This document shows, in pieces, positions 1 to 6,226 of a DNA stretch of 6,397 nt. The position numbers were made by a program, and so were the translations under genes. Below the pieces are notes generated by a model. It was not told where the DNA came from and searched no databases. It worked only from the letters and a program-made list of their open reading frames with translations. Every line of letters starts with the position of its first letter. Positions within the stretch are counted from its first letter, which is position 1. Source of the stretch: Nitrospirota bacterium (lineage in GTDB: Bacteria > Nitrospirota > Thermodesulfovibrionia > Thermodesulfovibrionales > Dissulfurispiraceae); assembly GCA_013349595.1 (NCBI GenBank), contig DUZI01000311.1, forward strand, positions 1-6,397, in the 5' to 3' direction.

Positions 1-462
1 AAAATCGTCGTAGCAAGGGATATTGCACATGCGAAGTTCAAAGAAAGGATTGATAATGGTGAGGTTGTCCCTGAATATTTACTCAAATATCCAGTATATT
101 ACGCAGGTCCCGCAAAAAAACCAACAGATCAACCCTCTGGTTCCTTTGGTCCAACTACAGCAGGTAGAATGGATTCCTATGTTGAACTTTTACAATCAAA
201 AGGGGCTTCTTTGATAATGATTGCAAAAGGCAATAGAAGTAAAGTTGTTACAGAGTCTTGCAAAAAATATGGAGGTTTTTATCTTGGCTCAATTGGTGGT
301 CCTGCTGCAATTATAGCTGAGAAAAATATAAAGAAGGTTGATTGTATTGACTATGAGGATTTGGGAATGGAGGCAGTATGGATGATAGAGGTAGTTGACT
401 TCCCAGCATTTATACTCATTGATGACAAAGGTAACGATTTCTTTTCACAATATAATAAATAG
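1..462 (+). CDS. Class I (iron-sulphur) fumarate hydratase, C-terminal part, 5' end outside window
   Basis: Fumarase interconverts fumarate and malate in the citric acid cycle or its reductive branch; class I enzymes use an oxygen-sensitive [4Fe-4S] cluster. Only the last 153 residues are present, read in frame from base 1 to TAG at 460-462. The fragment is the swivelling C-terminal domain: VARDIAH at 4-10, SGSFGPTTAGRMDSY at 46-60, AKGNRS at 75-80, GGFYLGSIGGPAA at about 91-103, and DFPAFILIDDKGNDFF near the end. From memory of the Leishmania class I fumarase structure, Arg421, Thr467, Arg471 and Lys491 contact substrate. R6, T52, R56 and K76 here have exactly the same spacing, so this half of the active site is intact. 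The cluster cysteines lie in the missing part. The wording of the motifs is closest to fused, E. coli FumA-like enzymes, but a separate beta subunit of a two-subunit fumarase cannot be excluded. A tartrate dehydratase is less likely given the FumA-like C-terminus. Confidence 0.93.
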   Translation, partial: KIVVARDIAHAKFKERIDNGEVVPEYLLKYPVYYAGPAKKPTDQPSGSFGPTTAGRMDSYVELLQSKGASLIMIAKGNRSKVVTESCKKYGGFYLGSIGGPAAIIAEKNIKKVDCIDYEDLGMEAVWMIEVVDFPAFILIDDKGNDFFSQYNK

Positions 463-466
463 ATTT

Positions 467-1384
467 ATGGAACAAAGATATAATTCTTTTGGCTCTTATC
501 TAAAACAACTTTTTGGCAAAGTAGTATATAAAGTTAATATAGATGCTGGATTTACCTGCCCAAACAGGGATGGGACACTTGGAACAGGAGGATGTATCTA
601 TTGCAACAATGACAGTTTCAGACCTTCAAGTTGTAAACCTGATTTGACTATAACCGAACAAATAAGAAATGGAATTAATTATGTATCTGCTCGTTATGGG
701 GCAAAGAACTTTTTGGTCTATTTTCAACCTTATACAAATACCTATGCAAATGTCTCTGAACTTGAAAAGATGTATAAAGAAGCCCTCGCACACCCTTTCG
801 TTGTTGGTCTGGCAATAGGTACAAGACCGGATTGTATTGATAAAGACAAATTAGAATTATTAGAGAATTTGGCAAAAGACAGATTTATTTTGGTTGAATA
901 TGGACTTCAATCAATTTATGACAAAACTCTTGATTTTATTAAAAGAGGGCATAATTATCAAACATTTTTAGATGCTCTATCTATGACCTTAAATAGAGGT
1001 ATCCATATTGGTGTTCATATAATTGTTGGTTTTCCTAATGAGACCACTGAAGACATGCTTCATATGGCAGATGTTATCTCAAGATTACCTTTAGGCTTTA
1101 TTAAGGTACATCAATTACAGATAGTTAAAAACACATTGCTTGCTCAAAGGTATTTAGAAAATTCCTTCTATACATTTAGTTATGAAGAGTATCTTGATTT
1201 TATTATTGATTTTATTGAATTACTCTCTCCAAAGATAGTTATTCAGAGACTCTTTGCTACTGCACCTGATGAAATCCTTATAGCACCATTATGGAAAAGA
1301 AGCAGACAACAAATTACTAATGATATTTTAAAGACTCTGAAGGATAGAAACAGCTATCAGGGGAAAAGATTTATAGGGGATTAA
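467..1384 (+). CDS. TIGR01212-family radical SAM protein (E. coli YhcC / B. subtilis YtqA-like)
   Basis: A 305-residue radical SAM protein. YKVNIDAGFTCPNRDGTLG (21-39) and GGCIYCNN (41-48) are the family signature. The cluster ligands are C31, C43 and C46, so the spacing is CX11CX2C rather than the classical CX3CX2C, as is usual in this family and its Elp3-like relatives. Further core motifs are VYFQPYTNTYA (84-94), AIGTRPDC (116-123), VEYGLQS (143-149), GHNY (161-164), and HIIVGFPNET (184-193) followed by KVHQLQIV (213-220). I recall that B. subtilis YtqA was renamed MnmL for a step in wobble-uridine tRNA modification; applying that role here is inference. The frame is open upstream to an ATG at 395, but that would overlap the fumarase end. 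ATG 467 gives the normal family length (YhcC is about 309 residues) and lies 4 bases after the fumarase stop. No Shine-Dalgarno is visible, so coupled translation is likely. Confidence 0.92.
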   Translation: MEQRYNSFGSYLKQLFGKVVYKVNIDAGFTCPNRDGTLGTGGCIYCNNDSFRPSSCKPDLTITEQIRNGINYVSARYGAKNFLVYFQPYTNTYANVSELEKMYKEALAHPFVVGLAIGTRPDCIDKDKLELLENLAKDRFILVEYGLQSIYDKTLDFIKRGHNYQTFLDALSMTLNRGIHIGVHIIVGFPNETTEDMLHMADVISRLPLGFIKVHQLQIVKNTLLAQRYLENSFYTFSYEEYLDFIIDFIELLSPKIVIQRLFATAPDEILIAPLWKRSRQQITNDILKTLKDRNSYQGKRFIGD

Positions 1385-1392
1385 AATATTAA

Positions 1393-2802
1393 TTACCAAA
1401 AAGATAGTTCCAATTGAATGCTTTTGTCATCAGGAAATTCAATAGGATATTTGTTATCAAAACAAGCAGTACAGTAATTTTGTGGTTCTGGCACAAGAGA
1501 TTTTAATCCCTCAAGAGAAAGATAACTGAGGCTATCTGCAGTGATATATTTTTTTATCTCTTCAATTATATGACTTGAGGCAATCAATTCCTGCCTAGTA
1601 GGTGTATCAATACCATAAAAACAAGGTCCAATAGTTGGTGGTGAGCAAATTCTCATATGAACCTCTTTTGCACCTCCAACTTCTCTTATCATCTTAACTA
1701 TTTTTTTGCTTGTAGTCCCTCTAACTATTGAATCATCAACTACAATTACACTCTTGTCTTTTAACAAATCCCTAACAGGATTTAACTTTATTTTTACTCC
1801 AAAGTGTCTTATACTTTGTTTTGGTTCAATAAAAGTCCTGCCAACATAATGATTTCTAATTAATCCAAAATCAAACTTGATACCACTTTGAGCTGAATAA
1901 CCTATTGCAGCTGGTACGCCTGAATCAGGGACAGGGATTACAATATCTGCATCAATATGAGATTCTCTTGCGAGTTGCCTGCCCAATTCATTCCTTATGG
2001 TATTTACACAAACGTGCTCAAATATATAACTGTCAGGGCGAGAAAAATAAATAAACTCAAAAATGCAAAAAGATTTTTTGTGACTTTTTAAAAACTGGAT
2101 TGACTCAATACCATTTTTGCTAATAGAAATAATCTCTCCTGGTTGAATATCTCTTATATATTCAGCCCCAATTAAGTCAAAAGCACTCGTCTCTGAGGCA
2201 ACTACATAAGCATTGTCAACCATACCAAGTGATAAAGGTCGCACACCAAAGGGGTCTCGTGCTGCAATTAGCTCATTATTAGCTACAAAAAGAAGGCTAT
2301 AAGCACCTGATACCTCTTGAAGTGCTTCAATAATCCTATTTATTCTCTTCTCTCTTTTGCTGCGAGCAATAAGATGGAGTATTACTTCACTATCTGCAGT
2401 GGATTGAAATATTGCCCCTTCAGCCTCAAGCCTTTTTTTTATTAAATCTGCATTTATTAAATTACCATTATGAGCCACCGCAATAGGTCCATGGGCATAA
2501 TTTGCAATCAATGGTTGCACATTCTTGAGTGAACTTCCACCTGCTGTAGAATATCTGTTATGCCCAATAGCAATAGTTCCGGGAAGTCTTTTAAGTCGCT
2601 TTTCTGAGAATATATCAGCAACAAGCCCCATAGACTTTTCAAGGTAAAGTTGTTCCCCATCAAAAGAGCAAATGCCTGCCCCTTCTTGTCCCCTATGTTG
2701 AAGTGCATATAAACCAAGGTAAGTAAGATTTGATGCCTCTGGATGACCAAATACTCCGAAGATACCACATTCCTCTCTTATATTGAAAAAAAGAGGTTTC
2801 AT
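1393..2802 (-). CDS. purF: Amidophosphoribosyltransferase (glutamine PRPP amidotransferase), iron-sulphur type
   Basis: PurF catalyses the first committed step of purine synthesis: PRPP plus glutamine gives phosphoribosylamine. The protein has 469 residues, close to the B. subtilis enzyme. An 11-residue N-terminal propeptide ending EE precedes the catalytic nucleophile C12 (ECGIFGVFG), the same position as in B. subtilis. The Ntn glutaminase domain (about 12-235) shows LQHRGQEGAG (34-43), GHNRYSTAG (80-88), AHNGNL (110-115) and ARDPFGVRPL (181-190). The phosphoribosyltransferase domain has the PRPP loop VIVVDDSIVRGTT (352-364). C246, C394, C444 and C447 match the four [4Fe-4S] ligands of the B. 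subtilis type, in FCIFEFIYFSRPD, GPCFYGID and YCTACF, so this should be a self-processed, cluster-containing, oxygen-sensitive enzyme. The ATG overlaps the trpS stop as ATGA, and the upstream bases give only a poor Shine-Dalgarno, so coupling to trpS is likely. No other purine gene is in the window. Confidence 0.98.
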   Translation of the reverse strand: MKPLFFNIREECGIFGVFGHPEASNLTYLGLYALQHRGQEGAGICSFDGEQLYLEKSMGLVADIFSEKRLKRLPGTIAIGHNRYSTAGGSSLKNVQPLIANYAHGPIAVAHNGNLINADLIKKRLEAEGAIFQSTADSEVILHLIARSKREKRINRIIEALQEVSGAYSLLFVANNELIAARDPFGVRPLSLGMVDNAYVVASETSAFDLIGAEYIRDIQPGEIISISKNGIESIQFLKSHKKSFCIFEFIYFSRPDSYIFEHVCVNTIRNELGRQLARESHIDADIVIPVPDSGVPAAIGYSAQSGIKFDFGLIRNHYVGRTFIEPKQSIRHFGVKIKLNPVRDLLKDKSVIVVDDSIVRGTTSKKIVKMIREVGGAKEVHMRICSPPTIGPCFYGIDTPTRQELIASSHIIEEIKKYITADSLSYLSLEGLKSLVPEPQNYCTACFDNKYPIEFPDDKSIQLELSFW

Positions 2803-3788
2803 AAAGATAAACCCATAGCATCTTTTACAAGGTTCATAGTTTCAGCAGTAAACTTCTGTGCCTTTTCTGATCCAACTCTTGCTATATCCATCAAAAGACC
2901 TTCTTTTTGTAACAATTGACTCCTCTTTTCCCATAAAGGAGTGAGTCTATCAGATACATTTTTGATTAGTATCTTTTTGCAATCAATGCAACCTATCAAG
3001 GCAATCTTACATCCTTCAGATATTTCAGATAACTCCTGACTATTTGAGAAAAATTTATGTAGTTGATAGGCAGGACAGACTTCAGGATTACCTGGGTCTT
3101 TCCTCTTTACCCTTGCAGGGTCTGTCATCATTGTTTTAATTTTATTATCAACTATAACAGGACTATCGCTAAGATATATGGCATTATCATAACTCTTTGA
3201 CATCTTCCTTCCATCTACTCCAAGCACTTTTGGAAACTCTGTCAATAGTGCTTCTGGTTCAGGGAAAACCTCTTTATAGAGATGATTAAACCTCCTTGAT
3301 ATCTCTCTTGATATTTCAAGATGTGGCACTTGGTCAACACCTACTGGGACATAATGTGCCCTATAAATAATAATATCTGCAGTTTGTAATACAGGGTAAC
3401 CAAGAAAACCGTAACTATTGATATCCTTGTCTTGAATCTCCTGAATCTTTTCTTTATATGTAGGCACCCTCTCAAGCCAACCAACAGGTGTAATCATTGA
3501 AAGCAAAATATGTAATTCTGCATGATTAGGCACCATTGATTGAATGAATATGGTTGATTTCTCTGGGTCTAAACCTGCAGAGATAAAATTAACCAGAAGG
3601 TCAATTGTGCTATCTTTGATTGCTGAAGGATTATTATAACCTGTGGTAAGGGCATGCCAGTCAGCAACAAAATAAAAACAATTATAACTTTCCTGTAACT
3701 TTACCCAATTACTCAACGCACCAATAAGATTTCCAAGATGAAGCCTGCCACTCGGTTGCATACCACTTAGAACCCTTTTTTTATCCAT
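2799..3788 (-). CDS. trpS: Tryptophan--tRNA ligase, probable [4Fe-4S] cluster subtype
   Basis: TrpRS charges tRNA-Trp in the cytoplasm. The protein has 329 residues, the usual bacterial length. The class I signatures are present: the HIGH-type motif PSGRLHLGN (12-20) and KMSKS (195-199), with VADWHALTT (41-49), TPVGWLERVPTYKEK (100-114), GFLGYPVLQTADIIIY (127-142) and VPVGVDQVPHLE (147-158) in between. ATG 3788 is chosen because AAAATG directly follows a strong GGAGGGG Shine-Dalgarno. An in-frame TTG at 3815 would add nine residues ahead of the normal N-terminus and sits upstream of that site. The anticodon-binding part carries C238, C260, C267 and C270 (CX21CX6CX2C) within VCPAY and EGC...GCIDCKK. 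This closely resembles the cluster-binding pattern reported for Thermotoga maritima TrpRS. The gene ends inside the purF start (ATGA). An M50 protease gene next to trpS is, from memory, a common order in several Gram-negative lineages. Confidence 0.98.
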   Translation of the reverse strand: MDKKRVLSGMQPSGRLHLGNLIGALSNWVKLQESYNCFYFVADWHALTTGYNNPSAIKDSTIDLLVNFISAGLDPEKSTIFIQSMVPNHAELHILLSMITPVGWLERVPTYKEKIQEIQDKDINSYGFLGYPVLQTADIIIYRAHYVPVGVDQVPHLEISREISRRFNHLYKEVFPEPEALLTEFPKVLGVDGRKMSKSYDNAIYLSDSPVIVDNKIKTMMTDPARVKRKDPGNPEVCPAYQLHKFFSNSQELSEISEGCKIALIGCIDCKKILIKNVSDRLTPLWEKRSQLLQKEGLLMDIARVGSEKAQKFTAETMNLVKDAMGLSL

Positions 3789-3791
3789 TTT

Positions 3792-3798
3792 CCCCTCC
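3792..3798 (-). promoter_or_regulatory. Strong Shine-Dalgarno of trpS
   Basis: On the minus strand the bases read GGAGGGG, three bases before ATG 3788. This is one of only two strong ribosome binding sites in the window and it decides the trpS start in favour of 3788 over the upstream in-frame TTG at 3815. It also fits trpS being the first gene of its own transcription unit with purF. Confidence 0.85.
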
Positions 3799-3803
3799 AA
3801 AAA

Positions 3804-3835
3804 GAATTTTTTCAATCAGAAATATTTTTCAATCA
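3804..3835. repeat. Short direct repeat in the trpS leader
   Basis: Two adjacent near-copies lie just upstream of the trpS ribosome binding site: 3804-3818 and 3819-3835. Both start GAA on the plus strand and share the last 11 bases, TTTTTCAATCA. On the transcribed sense they read TGATTGAAAAA twice. It is AT-rich, so a chance origin or a small tandem duplication is as likely as a regulatory site. Confidence 0.4.
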
Positions 3836-3891
3836 CAGAGCGCACATAATGTCACCCTTTTAAACGGGAATCATTGGGGTTGTTATTAGCA

Positions 3892-3925
3892 CAAATTAAC
3901 CACCAAGGTAACAGAGAGTTCAGTG
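3892..3925. repeat. Possible remnant of a widespread degenerate intergenic repeat
   Basis: The plus strand reads TTAACCACCAAGGTAACAGA followed by GAGTTCAGTG; the minus strand reads CTCTGTTACCTTGGTGGTTAA. This resembles the degenerate CTCTGTG / CTTGGTGGTTAAT-type repeats that I recall from intergenic regions of many uncultured bacterial genomes. A second CACAGAG-like word lies nearby at 3834-3840. Only one clear unit is present, so the call rests on resemblance from memory rather than on internal repetition. Confidence 0.3.
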
Positions 3926-4019
3926 TAAAAAGCGATAGTTTTAAAAAATACTTCTTAAGCTTTACTACACACTTCAATAGAGAAAGAAATCCCTTTACCC
4001 CATAATACATACTCTGAAG

Positions 4020-4688
4020 CTAAAATAAACTTAGAAGTTTCACTATAATCTTAACCATAGGATAAATAATAAGATTTGTAATGCCTGTAATCACCATAAA
4101 TAAAACAATAAACATTCCGTATGGTTCAAGCCTATCAAAAATTACCCCATATCTATAAGGTAAAAAACCAGCAAGAACCCTTCCTCCATCAAGCGGTGGC
4201 ACAGGAAGCATATTGAATACTGCCAAGACAGTATTGATAACAATACTTGCCTTTAACATCAGTGCTATTGGTTCTAATAATTGTTCAGATAAAACATCTG
4301 GCACTAGCAAGGAAAAGGGTATTAATACATATTTAAGTATCAGAACACTTAAGACCGCAATAGTAAGATTTACAATTGGACCAGCCGCTGCACTTATTGC
4401 CATTCCAACCCTTGGATTAGTAAAATTTGATGGATTGATAGGAACAGGTTTGGCATAACCAAATACAAATTGCCCATTGGTCATCACATAAAGGGTAATA
4501 GGCAATATTAAAGTACCTATTATATCAATGTGTGCTATAGGATTAAGTGTTAGCCTGCCAAGCATCTTGGCAGTAGGATCACCTAATTTATAAGCAACAA
4601 ATCCATGAGACAATTCATGAAAGACAACTGCTATAAGTATAGGAACTGCAGATATAGCTATTTGTCTTATTATTGACTCAATTTCCAT
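4020..4688 (-). CDS. M50-family site-2 protease (intramembrane zinc metalloprotease)
   Basis: A small polytopic membrane protein of 222 residues that should cleave membrane-embedded substrates; the substrate is unknown. The zinc site is complete: HELSH at 24-28 (catalytic E25) within the first hydrophobic segment, and the third ligand D167 in FNMLPVPPLDGGR (158-170). NPIAHID (49-55) and GPIVN (103-107) are further motifs of the SpoIVFB-like/YwhC subgroup. Hydrophobic segments lie at about 8-30, 52-70, 94-125, 140-162 and 190-220. There is no PDZ or CBS domain and no periplasmic insertion, which separates it from RseP/RasP. The start ATG 4688 lies 24 bases after hemB and has no clear Shine-Dalgarno, but the length and N-terminus are normal for the subgroup. 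It is probably the last gene of the hesB-like/hemB/M50 unit. A functional link to haem or iron-sulphur genes is not implied. Confidence 0.95.
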   Translation of the reverse strand: MEIESIIRQIAISAVPILIAVVFHELSHGFVAYKLGDPTAKMLGRLTLNPIAHIDIIGTLILPITLYVMTNGQFVFGYAKPVPINPSNFTNPRVGMAISAAAGPIVNLTIAVLSVLILKYVLIPFSLLVPDVLSEQLLEPIALMLKASIVINTVLAVFNMLPVPPLDGGRVLAGFLPYRYGVIFDRLEPYGMFIVLFMVITGITNLIIYPMVKIIVKLLSLF

Positions 4689-4712
4689 TAATATATTTTT
4701 GGATAGAAATGA

Positions 4713-5684
4713 TTAACTATGTAAAATCCTTGCTACATCTTTTGCAAAGTAGGTAATTATAATATCTGCACCAGCCCTTTTAATTGATGTAAGTATCTCA
4801 AGCATCACCTTTTGCTCGTCTATCCATCCCATCTTTGAAGCTGCTTTAACAAGTGAATATTCACCACTGACATTATAGGCAGCCACTGGGACAAAAGAGT
4901 TGTCTTTAATATCTGAAATGATATCAAGATAACTGAGAGCAGGTTTCACCATTACAATATCAGCCCCTTCTTCTAAATCAAGAATAACCTCTCTCATAGC
5001 CTCTCTCCTATTTGCAGGGTCCATTTGATAAGTCTTTCTGTCTCCAAACTTTGGGGCAGATTCCGCTGCTTCCCTAAAAGGCCCGTAAAAAGCAGAGGCA
5101 TACTTTACCGCATAGGACATTATTGGTGTATTAATAAAACCTTCATTTTCTAAGGCTTCTCTAATGATAGAAATCCTTCCATCCATCATATCTGAGGGTG
5201 CAATTATATCAGCACCAGCCCTTACATGAGAGAGGGCCTGATTAGAAAGGAGTGATAATGTCTTATCATTATTTACATCTTTATCTTCTACAATGCCACA
5301 ATGGCCATGACTTGTATATTCACATAGACAAACATCTGTAATGACAATCATTGAAGGGACCGCATCCTTTATTGCCTTTACAGCATTTTGGATTATGCCA
5401 TTTTCACTATAAGCAGATGAACCTAAATCGTCTTTTTTGTCAGGTATGCCAAAGAGAATAACATTGTTTATACCAAGTGATTGTAACTCTTTGATTTCTT
5501 TAATAACATAATCAATTGACTGTTGATAACATCCGGGCATAGACGAAATCTCCTTTTTTAACATCTTGCCAGTTGTTACAAATAGTGGATATACAAAATC
5601 ATCAACAGAGATAGAAGTCTCTCTAACAAGGCGTCTGATTGGTTCAGACTTTCTTAGTCTTCTACACCTATGAGTTGGAAACAT
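4713..5684 (-). CDS. hemB: Delta-aminolevulinic acid dehydratase (porphobilinogen synthase), zinc type
   Basis: HemB condenses two 5-aminolevulinate molecules to porphobilinogen, the second common step of tetrapyrrole (haem, sirohaem, cobalamin) synthesis. The protein has 323 residues; the E. coli enzyme has 324. The N-terminal arm RCRRLRKSEPIRRLVRET (6-23) and DDFVYPLFV (28-36) are typical. The catalytic zinc ligands C119, C121 and C129 are all present in DVCLCEYTSHGHCG (117-130), so it is the zinc-dependent form and not the magnesium form with an Asp-rich site. Both Schiff-base lysines are present: K194 in SYAVKYASAFYGPFR and K247 in VMVKPALSYLD. The start ATG 5684 follows the preceding stop as TGA TAA ATG in the same frame, with no visible Shine-Dalgarno, so translation probably depends on re-initiation after the hesB-like gene. 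No other haem genes are in the window. Confidence 0.98.
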   Translation of the reverse strand: MFPTHRCRRLRKSEPIRRLVRETSISVDDFVYPLFVTTGKMLKKEISSMPGCYQQSIDYVIKEIKELQSLGINNVILFGIPDKKDDLGSSAYSENGIIQNAVKAIKDAVPSMIVITDVCLCEYTSHGHCGIVEDKDVNNDKTLSLLSNQALSHVRAGADIIAPSDMMDGRISIIREALENEGFINTPIMSYAVKYASAFYGPFREAAESAPKFGDRKTYQMDPANRREAMREVILDLEEGADIVMVKPALSYLDIISDIKDNSFVPVAAYNVSGEYSLVKAASKMGWIDEQKVMLEILTSIKRAGADIIITYFAKDVARILHS

Positions 5685-5687
5685 TTA

Positions 5688-6029
5688 TCAGCAAGAACTC
5701 CCACAAGCGCCTGGATTACATGAAGGTGTGCCTGAACCACATGAAGGCATTCGACCTGTCATAATGAAACCTTCCCTTTCTTCGTCTTCATAATAATCAA
5801 GAATCATGCTATCAAGACCAGGCGTTACATCTTTATCAATGAATACCTTTAAGCCATCTCTCTCAAGGACATCATCAGAACTTGATGATTTCTCTTCAAT
5901 ATCAAGCCCATAAGAAGGTCCACAACAACTCCCACCTGCTTTATAAATCCTCAAACCCCAATCTGACTTGCCCTCTGCAGAGAGTATTTCCTTTGCCTTT
6001 GAAACTGCCTTTTCACTTATTTCAAACAC
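5688..6029 (-). CDS. IscA/HesB-like (A-type carrier related) small cysteine-rich protein
   Basis: A 113-residue soluble protein with the HesB/IscA beta-fold pattern: MFEISEKAVSKAKEIL (1-16), LRIYKAGGSCCGPSYGLDI (26-44), LKVFIDKD (60-67) and a last strand GFIMTGR (87-93). Classical IscA, SufA and ErpA bind [2Fe-2S] or [4Fe-4S] clusters or iron through one mid-domain cysteine and a C-terminal CGC. Here the mid-domain motif is a CC pair (C35, C36) followed by GPSYG, and the CGC is replaced by a Gly/Ser/Pro-rich tail with C97, C104, C109 and C113. This belongs to a divergent HesB-like subgroup rather than canonical IscA, so cluster carriage is inferred, not shown. The start is GTG 6029, fixed by AAGGAGG five bases upstream. 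It opens the minus-strand unit with hemB three bases downstream. A metallochaperone role is an alternative. Confidence 0.88.
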   Translation of the reverse strand: MFEISEKAVSKAKEILSAEGKSDWGLRIYKAGGSCCGPSYGLDIEEKSSSSDDVLERDGLKVFIDKDVTPGLDSMILDYYEDEEREGFIMTGRMPSCGSGTPSCNPGACGSSC

Positions 6030-6034
6030 CTTTG

Positions 6035-6041
6035 CCTCCTT
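6035..6041 (-). promoter_or_regulatory. Strong Shine-Dalgarno of the IscA/HesB-like gene
   Basis: The minus strand reads AAGGAGG, five bases before the GTG at 6029. It fixes a GTG start for this gene. It is the only strong ribosome binding site in the hesB-like/hemB/M50 group, which supports this gene being first in the unit with the next genes depending on coupled translation. Confidence 0.88.
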
Positions 6042-6100
6042 AAATTTTAGATGTTTTTTAGAATATAAAAAGCCTTAATAAAAAAGCAAACTTGCCAATA

Positions 6101-6148
6101 ATCCCAAAATAACGATAGGAAGGCTGTTTCAGAATTTTTATAATCGAC
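6101..6148 (+). repeat. Left copy of a diverged inverted repeat
   Basis: This copy reads ATCCCAAAAT, then CGATAG, GGAAG, a poorly conserved ten-base part, ATTTTTATA and CGAC. The same blocks appear in the same order on the opposite strand at 6300-6227. Compared with that copy it lacks 26 bases between CGATAG and GGAAG; the longer copy has TAG at both edges of the extra piece, which fits a deletion between short repeats. Shared order of five blocks makes common origin likely despite divergence. Confidence 0.6.
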
Positions 6149-6226
6149 GATTTCATTTTAATTTTGTCTTATTCTTTATAATACAATGCCTTTTGCTAAA
6201 GTTTCTCAAGATTTCTTTTATAAGGT

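Larger units (their letters stand above)
3789..4019. other. Spacer between the M50 protease gene and trpS
   Basis: This 231-base gap is the only sizeable break in the minus-strand gene block, so a promoter for trpS-purF is expected here. I see no convincing sigma-70 -35/-10 pair. GTGACA on the minus strand (3855-3850) could serve as a weak -35 box, but nothing good follows at 16-18 bases. No strong hairpin plus T-run follows the M50 stop codon, so the upstream unit could read through. A T-box leader, sometimes found before trpS, is not supported: there is a lone GGGTG but no T-box core and no terminator hairpin. The gap also holds the repeat-like stretch at 3892-3925 and a short direct repeat at 3804-3835. 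Confidence 0.6.

Noticed and set aside
395..466. N-terminal extension of the radical SAM protein from ATG 395
   Set aside because: It would lie inside the fumarase coding end, add 24 residues not typical of the family, and ATG 467 gives the expected length.
3861..3881. CCC...GGG hairpin as a terminator between the M50 gene and trpS
   Set aside because: On the minus strand TTCCCGTTTAAAAGGG gives only a three-base-pair stem and no T-run follows.
3789..4019. T-box or tryptophan-responsive leader upstream of trpS
   Set aside because: No T-box core, no specifier stem and no terminator/antiterminator pair; only an isolated GGGTG word and no leader peptide with tandem Trp codons.
4213..4458. Plus-strand open frame of 81 codons opposite the M50 protease gene
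   Set aside because: It is the complement of a gene with a complete set of protease motifs and has no family resemblance of its own.
5688..5693. Possible selenocysteine at TGC TGA at the end of the IscA/HesB-like gene
   Set aside because: HesB-like selenoproteins are known, but TAA follows the TGA at once, so readthrough would add a single residue, and I could not find a convincing SECIS stem-loop just downstream. It is treated as a normal stop.
6058..6156. Minus-strand reading frame of 32 codons from ATG 6156 to TAA 6058 with a hydrophobic end
   Set aside because: No Shine-Dalgarno precedes it, it resembles no family I know, and it overlaps the left inverted-repeat copy.
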